Shown here: piece after piece, positions 57,980 through 64,000 of the stretch
How positions within the stretch are numbered: position 1 is the first letter of the stretch
How the letters are laid out: every line of letters begins with the position of its first letter
DNA from: Gilliamella apicola
GTDB lineage: Bacteria; Pseudomonadota; Gammaproteobacteria; Enterobacterales; Orbaceae
Direction: 5' to 3'
Length of the DNA: 64,000 nt
Assembly: GCF_000599985.1 (NCBI RefSeq)
Contig: NZ_CP007445.1
Location: 1,488,001-1,552,000 of the forward strand
Notes under the pieces: model-generated
The model's input: only the letters and a program-made list of their open reading frames with translations
Databases searched by the model: none
Told to the model about the DNA's origin: nothing
Translations under genes and position numbers: made by a program

Positions 57980-58385
57980 TCACTCTCCATTAACATAGAT
58001 AGTAGGAATTGATAATGTTGGGTTATGAATTCGTTGAATTAAAGTTTCAACCACAATTAGGGCGATACTAACCAAAGGTTGCTTATAGGTCGAAAGAAGT
58101 GTTGAAAGGAGGTATGCACAATCGGTATCATCAAGGTTGATTGTAAATAATTTTTGTTTTGGATTGACTCTCTGATTTAACAAAATTAATTGCATTGCCG
58201 TAAAGTCGTTACCACAAACAACGTATTTGATATTTAATTTAAACAAATGATTTATGACTTTTCATTTACTTATGGAATCTAAATTATCCAATCATTGGTA
58301 ATTCCCGCATCAAATAGCGCTTGTTTATAACCGATAATTCTCAATTTCCGATCGCTACAAATAAAATGGCTGAAATTAATCCAGA
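57980..58385 (-). pseudogene. LacI-family regulator, C-terminal remnant
   Basis: Minus-strand frames read ICSDRKLRIIGYKQALFDAG ITNDW, the ligand-domain hinge segment typical of LacI regulators, then after stops and a shift VVCGNDFTAMQLILL and the final ALIVVETLIQRIHNPTLS, the usual LacI end. The HTH part is missing. It adjoins a fructokinase gene, so it may once have controlled a sucrose/fructoside operon. Confidence 0.7.
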
Positions 58386-58545
58386 ATCAGGGTATTCTAT
58401 GGTTTGGTATACGAGTTATATTGTTGGATGTTATCAAATTGTTCAACGTAAAGATTCAGGTTGGATGAATTGTGGAACCAATGGTGAAAATGAATACCCT
58501 GAATTTCCAACAGGATCGACTATATACAGCATATGGTCAATTTGA
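58380..58545 (+). CDS. Possible small ORF fragment, function unknown
   Basis: A short open stretch (ESGYSMVWYTSYIVGCYQIV, then WMNCGTNGENEYPEFPTGST) with an aromatic-rich composition. No good start is seen and the first codons overlap the LacI relic on the other strand. It may be the end of a decayed gene, or chance. Confidence 0.25.
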
Positions 58546-58609
58546 TGATTGGCAAAAGTAAGCCGACAGTATGGAAAAAACATTGATGTCAAACAAGGAA
58601 TAATTGAGA

Positions 58610-59497
58610 ATGAATGACATAAAAGTAGTCGCAATAGGTGAGTTTTTATGGGATTGTTTACCTAATGGGAAAAAAATTGGTGGGGCTGCCGCCAATTTTT
58701 GTTATCATGCTAAATCTGCGGGGGCAAACGCTATATTAGTTTCTGCCATTGGTGATGATGAAAATGGTAAAGATTTAAGTAATCTGATTGAAAAACTGCA
58801 AATTCCACAACATCTTCAAATATCAAAGAATTATCCAACAGGTACTGTATTAGTCAAATTAGATTCAGACGGAAAACCGAATTATGATATAGTTAATCCT
58901 GTTGCTTGGGATGATATTCAGTTAACAGAGCAGCTATTAGACCTTATCAAGCAAGATAATTTAGATGCAATTTATTTTGGTAGTTTAATTCAACGCAATC
59001 AACAGAATCATGACTTACTAAAAAAAATTATTACTCATTGTTCACCACGAACCAAAATTATTGTTGATATTAATTTGCGTCAAAATCATTATAACCATTC
59101 AACTCTACTTTTTTGTATTGAACATGCCAATATCTTAAAGTTAAATGATGAAGAACTACCAATTATTGCAGACTTATTAAAAATCAAATCTGATCCAAAA
59201 GAACTTTTCGATTATCTTAACCAACATCATCAACTAGAGTTATTAATTTATACTTGTGGTAGTGATGGCAGTCATCTATTTACCAAAAGTGAGCAAGATT
59301 ATTGTCCAGCAGAAAAAATCACAGCGATTGATACTGTTGGTGCTGGTGATTCATTTATGGCAATTAGTAGTGTGTTATATTTGAAAGGTAAAGCATTACA
59401 GGAAATTAATATTAAAGCAAATCGTATCGCTTCTTACGTCTGTACCCAAAATGGTTCAATGCCAGTTATACCTGAAATATATTTAGCAGAATTATAA
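58610..59497 (+). CDS. PfkB-family carbohydrate kinase (fructokinase-like)
   Basis: A 295-residue sugar kinase. PfkB motifs: KIGGAAANFCYHAKSAGANA near 20-38, and the C-terminal DTVGAGDSFMA near 242, where Asp is the catalytic base. Closest in pattern to ScrK fructokinases. The ATG at 58610 was chosen over TTG at 58604; AAGGA is upstream. It lies next to a LacI relic, and no sucrose hydrolase or transporter is nearby. Confidence 0.88.
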   Translation: MNDIKVVAIGEFLWDCLPNGKKIGGAAANFCYHAKSAGANAILVSAIGDDENGKDLSNLIEKLQIPQHLQISKNYPTGTVLVKLDSDGKPNYDIVNPVAWDDIQLTEQLLDLIKQDNLDAIYFGSLIQRNQQNHDLLKKIITHCSPRTKIIVDINLRQNHYNHSTLLFCIEHANILKLNDEELPIIADLLKIKSDPKELFDYLNQHHQLELLIYTCGSDGSHLFTKSEQDYCPAEKITAIDTVGAGDSFMAISSVLYLKGKALQEINIKANRIASYVCTQNGSMPVIPEIYLAEL

Positions 59498-59742
59498 TTT
59501 TTTATAAGCCTAGCTGATTAGTTAAAAAACTAAAGCTAGGTAATTTAACTTATAATATTATAGTGTTACATAATTCTTATCTAATATTCATAAATACCAT
59601 TAATAAATTGATTTTGAGCTTTTTAAGTTCATGAAATCATCATAGATGATTAATTCGATAAAAATCTAATTTTAAATCAAGTTTAATCCTATTTAAAAAC
59701 CTTATAATAAGTGATAGTATACTCTGCTTATTTATGTACGCA
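59498..59742. other. Spacer before thrS, with a terminator-like hairpin
   Basis: CCTAGCT/AGCTAGG (59509-59515 with 59534-59540) with inner TTAGTT/AACTAA makes a long hairpin after the kinase gene. Upstream of thrS there is a possible TATACT -10 near 59718. Confidence 0.45.
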
Positions 59743-59743
59743 T

Positions 59744-59764
59744 GTGCGCTTTCGTGTGGCGCAC
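59744..59764 (+). promoter_or_regulatory. thrS translational operator (anticodon-mimic hairpin)
   Basis: GTGCGC/GCGCAC stem with loop TTTCGTGTG ~20 bp before the thrS ATG. The loop carries CGU, a threonine anticodon. In E. coli, ThrS binds such a leader hairpin to block its own translation. Identity is by position and loop only. Confidence 0.55.
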
Positions 59765-59784
59765 CACTGTTATAAGGATTTATT

Positions 59785-61710
59785 ATGCCAATTATTACTC
59801 TTCCTGACGGAAGTCAACGTCAATTTGATAAACCAGTTACTGTTCTAGAAGTTGCTCAAAGTATTGGAGCAGGGCTTGCTAAGGCTTGTATTGCTGGGCG
59901 TGTAAATGGTCAACGTAAAGATGCTTGTGATGTAATTGAAGAGGATGCAACATTAGCTATCATTACTGCCAAAGATGAAGATGGTTTAGAAATTATTCGC
60001 CATTCTTGTGCTCATTTATTAGGTCATGCTATTAAACAATTATGGCCTGATACGCAAATGGCAATTGGTCCAACTATTGACAATGGTTTCTACTATGATA
60101 TTGATTTAGATCATTCTTTAACTCAGGAAGATCTTGATGCTTTAGAAAAACGCATGCACGAATTAGCAAAAAAAGATTATGAAGTAAAAAAAGAAGTTGT
60201 TAGCTGGGAACGTGCAAGAGAAGTATTTTGGGAACGTCGTGAACCGTATAAAATTGCTATTTTAGACGAAAATATTCCTAAAGATTCAACACCGGCACTC
60301 TATCATCATGAAGAATATATTGATATGTGCCGAGGACCGCATGTCCCTAATATGCGTTTTTGTCATCATTTCAAATTACAAAAAATTGCTGGTGCTTATT
60401 GGCGTGGTAATAGTGATAATAAAATGTTACAACGTATTTATGGCACAGCTTGGGCGGATAAAAAACAACTTGATAGTTATTTACAATTTTTAGAAGAAGC
60501 CGCTAAACGTGATCACCGTAAAATTGGTAAACAACTTGATCTTTATCATATGCAAGAAGAAGCACCCGGTATGGTATTTTGGCATAATGATGGTTGGATT
60601 ATATTTCGTGAACTAGAAGTTTTTGTTCGTACTAAATTAAAAGAATACAATTATCAAGAAGTAAAAGGTCCATTTATGATGGATCGCGTATTATGGGAAA
60701 AAACAGGTCATTGGGGTAACTATAAAGAGTTAATGTTTGTTACTTCGTCTGAAAATCGTGAATATTGTATTAAACCAATGAACTGCCCAGGTCATGTACA
60801 AATTTTTAATCAAGGTCTAAAATCTTATCGTGATTTGCCTTTACGTATGGCTGAATTTGGTAGTTGTCATCGTAACGAACCGTCAGGTTCATTACATGGT
60901 TTAATGCGTGTTCGAGGCTTTACTCAAGATGATGCGCATATATTCTGCACTGAAGAACAAATTCGAGGTGAAGTAAACAGCTGTATTAAAATGGTTTATG
61001 ATACTTACAGCACATTTGGTTTTACAGATATTACCGTTAAATTATCAACTCGCCCAGAAAAACGTATTGGTAAAGATGAAACATGGGATTTAGCTGAAAA
61101 AGATTTAGCTGAATGTTTAACTGAAAATGGTATTGAATTCGAATATTTACCAGGCGAAGGCGCATTTTATGGACCAAAAATTGAATTTACTTTACATGAT
61201 TGTTTAGGACGAGCATGGCAATGTGGTACAGTACAACTCGATTTCATGTTGCCTGAACGTTTAGATGCGACTTATGTAGGTGAAGATAACGAACGCCATA
61301 CACCGGTTATGATCCATAGAGCAATTTTAGGTTCAATGGAACGCTTTATGGGAATTTTAACCGAAGATTGTGCTGGATTCTTCCCTACATGGCTTGCTCC
61401 TTTGCAAGTTGCAGTAATAAATATTACCGATAATCAAGCTGAATATGCCAAACAATTAACCGAGCAATTGCAAAAAGTTGGAATTAGAGCAAAAGCAGAC
61501 TTGAGAAATGAGAAAATTGGGTTTAAAATTCGAGAGCATACTCTAAAACGTGTTCCGTATATGTTTGTTTGTGGAGACAAAGAAATGCAATCAGGAACAA
61601 TTTCAGTTCGAACTCGTCAAGGTAAAGATCTTGGTAGCTTTGAAGTGAAACATGTTATAGAATTGTTGCTTAACGAAATTCATAGTCGTTCATTAGAACA
61701 AATGAATTAA
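59785..61710 (+). CDS. thrS: Threonyl-tRNA synthetase
   Basis: A 641-residue class II synthetase. Domains in order: TGS ([14 protein letters not shown]), editing domain with [10 protein letters not shown] and the later HxxxH-C site, catalytic core with motif 2 ([25 protein letters not shown]) and motif 3 ([17 protein letters not shown]), then an anticodon-binding C-terminus. Zinc-site residues C/H/H are in place (MNCPGH, HDEDG-type). Heads the translation cluster. Confidence 0.97.
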   Translation: MPIITLPDGSQRQFDKPVTVLEVAQSIGAGLAKACIAGRVNGQRKDACDVIEEDATLAIITAKDEDGLEIIRHSCAHLLGHAIKQLWPDTQMAIGPTIDNGFYYDIDLDHSLTQEDLDALEKRMHELAKKDYEVKKEVVSWERAREVFWERREPYKIAILDENIPKDSTPALYHHEEYIDMCRGPHVPNMRFCHHFKLQKIAGAYWRGNSDNKMLQRIYGTAWADKKQLDSYLQFLEEAAKRDHRKIGKQLDLYHMQEEAPGMVFWHNDGWIIFRELEVFVRTKLKEYNYQEVKGPFMMDRVLWEKTGHWGNYKELMFVTSSENREYCIKPMNCPGHVQIFNQGLKSYRDLPLRMAEFGSCHRNEPSGSLHGLMRVRGFTQDDAHIFCTEEQIRGEVNSCIKMVYDTYSTFGFTDITVKLSTRPEKRIGKDETWDLAEKDLAECLTENGIEFEYLPGEGAFYGPKIEFTLHDCLGRAWQCGTVQLDFMLPERLDATYVGEDNERHTPVMIHRAILGSMERFMGILTEDCAGFFPTWLAPLQVAVINITDNQAEYAKQLTEQLQKVGIRAKADLRNEKIGFKIREHTLKRVPYMFVCGDKEMQSGTISVRTRQGKDLGSFEVKHVIELLLNEIHSRSLEQMN

Positions 61711-61737
61711 TGATAAATTAATTTGGAGGAATGAGAT

Positions 61738-62277
61738 ATTAAAGTCAGTAAACGTATTCAGTCAACACGCGCGCATAAGATCAATGATGAGATTACTGCT
61801 CGCGAGGTGAGGTTAACCGGCGTCGATGGTGAACAGCTCGGTATAGTAAGCTTAGAAGAAGCTTTAAAACAAGCGGAAGAAGCAACTTTAGATTTAGTCG
61901 AAATAAGCCCTAATGCAGAGCCACCTGTTTGTCGAATTATGGATTATGGCAAGTTCCTCTATGAAAAGAGTAAAGCAACAAAAGAACAGAAGAAGAAGCA
62001 AAAGGTTGTTCAGGTTAAGGAAATTAAATTCCGACCTGGTACAGATGAAGGCGACTATCAGGTAAAACTCCGCAGCCTGATTCGCTTTCTAGAAGATGGC
62101 GATAAAGCTAAAGTCACGTTGCGTTTTCGTGGACGTGAAATGGCTCACCAACAGTTAGGTACTGAGATGCTTGATCGCATTAAAGAAGACTTAGCTGATT
62201 TGGCGGTTATTGAATCTTATCCAACTAAGATTGAAGGTCGTCAAATGATAATGGTGTTAGCGCCGAAGAAGAAGTAA
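61738..62277 (+). CDS. infC: Translation initiation factor IF-3
   Basis: A 179-residue factor that keeps ribosomal subunits apart and checks start codons. The true start is ATT at 61738 with GGAGG 8 bases upstream: the text from there reads [19 protein letters not shown], matching E. coli IF-3. The first in-frame ATG is far inside. The AUU start is the family's own feedback device. Core motifs [20 protein letters not shown] and [16 protein letters not shown] are present. Confidence 0.95.
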   Translation: MKVSKRIQSTRAHKINDEITAREVRLTGVDGEQLGIVSLEEALKQAEEATLDLVEISPNAEPPVCRIMDYGKFLYEKSKATKEQKKKQKVVQVKEIKFRPGTDEGDYQVKLRSLIRFLEDGDKAKVTLRFRGREMAHQQLGTEMLDRIKEDLADLAVIESYPTKIEGRQMIMVLAPKKK

Positions 62278-62361
62278 TGGTTTTGCAAGTTAATCTTTAG
62301 TTTTCTGAAAATTACACCATTATTTTATGTTTATTAACAATGCGAAGTGGAAATTTATAAA

Positions 62362-62559
62362 ATGCCTAAAATTAAAACTGTAAGAGGCGCAGCAAAGCGC
62401 TTTAAAAAAACAGCTTCTGGTGGCTTTAAGCATAAACAAGCTAACAAGAGTCATATCCTAACCAAAAAATCAACTAAGCGTAAACGTCATTTACGTGGTT
62501 TGACTACTGTGTCAAAAGGCGATTTAGGTTTAGTTACTGCGTGTGTTCCATACGCTTAA
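62362..62559 (+). CDS. rpmI: 50S ribosomal protein L35
   Basis: A 65-residue basic ribosomal protein ([20 protein letters not shown], then [15 protein letters not shown]). The ATG at 62362 is used; an upstream in-frame GTG/ATG would add MEIYK, which is not in the family. Between infC and rplT as in E. coli. Confidence 0.96.
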   Translation: MPKIKTVRGAAKRFKKTASGGFKHKQANKSHILTKKSTKRKRHLRGLTTVSKGDLGLVTACVPYA

Positions 62560-62588
62560 TTTATTGGTTAATTAATTAGAGGATATAG

Positions 62589-62945
<357 letters not shown>

Positions 62946-62957
62946 TAGCTTTATAAG

Positions 62958-62979
62958 AGCCGAGTTATCTCGGCTTTTA
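62958..62979 (+). terminator. Terminator after rplT
   Basis: Seven-base stem AGCCGAG/CTCGGCT, 4-nt loop, TTTT. Separates the ribosomal genes from pheM-pheS. Confidence 0.8.
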
Positions 62980-63017
62980 TCATTTTATTGACAATATTAT
63001 TTAAGAGTAAAGTAATT

Positions 63018-63074
63018 ATGAAATTAGTTGTTTTTCGTTTCTTTTTTAGCTTCATTAAAAATTTTCATTCGTGA
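63018..63074 (+). CDS. pheM: pheST leader peptide (PheM)
   Basis: An 18-codon leader: MKLVVFRFFFSFIKNFHS, with six Phe codons. When charged tRNA-Phe is scarce, the ribosome stalls here and prevents the downstream attenuator from forming, so pheST is transcribed. The peptide sits between the rplT terminator and the attenuator, as in E. coli. Confidence 0.85.
   Translation: MKLVVFRFFFSFIKNFHS

Positions 63075-64000
<926 letters not shown>

Overview
The window is a very AT-rich chromosome segment from a gammaproteobacterium. Its housekeeping genes are close to the Escherichia coli versions and keep E. coli-like order: thrS-infC-rpmI-rplT-pheM-pheS, artPIQM, yohJ-yohK-sanA, a UbiT-type gene, uvrC-pgsA. 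The low GC, the E. coli-like gene sets and the mobile-element load suggest a host-restricted Orbaceae gut symbiont (Gilliamella or a relative). That assignment is inference; there is no rRNA here.

Layout. 1-4.6 kb: argG, argH, serC and a DUF4156 lipoprotein, with clear terminators. 4.8-23.2 kb: a P2-like prophage in a tRNA-Ile(CAU) gene. It is bounded by a 30-nt exact repeat (attL 4828-4857, attR 23174-23203) and has a matching pair of TGGCG arm repeats inside each end. It keeps integrase, repressor, Cox, early genes, the gpA replication initiator, an SOS-type promoter in front of a small ORF, a lysis cassette, gpX, three tail-fibre/assembly cassettes and Ogr. I find no terminase, portal, capsid, sheath, tube or tape-measure gene. 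One fibre-assembly gene is split by an intact IS150-like element and another has a nonsense codon.

23.2-25.5 kb: relics of further mobile elements (a broken P4-type integrase, a gpR-like tail-gene relic) plus an EexN-like lipoprotein. 25.5-40.4 kb: a decaying metallophore or natural-product locus. It has an AraC regulator, an MFS exporter, a Fur-box palindrome, a frameshifted TonB receptor, an NRPS remnant, two intact YbtP/YbtQ-like ABC proteins, a TetR regulator, a broken epimerase and an AMP-ligase relic, and ends in two IS3-family elements. Transport and regulation survive while the biosynthetic genes are collapsing.

40.7-50.2 kb: tRNA-Gly, tRNA-Leu, then a leftward block pgsA, uvrC, artMQIP, sanA-yohK-yohJ and sbcB. 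artM and uvrC are nearly fused. 50.4-54.6 kb: three tandem pentapeptide-repeat genes on about 1.5-kb duplicated units, with an integrase relic at one end and decayed ORFs between. 54.8-64 kb: ubiT, a CPA1 Na+/H+ antiporter, recO, a dead LacI regulator beside a fructokinase, then the translation cluster. That cluster shows its classic controls: a thrS anticodon-mimic hairpin, an AUU start for infC, and a PheM leader with attenuator before pheS, which runs off the window end.
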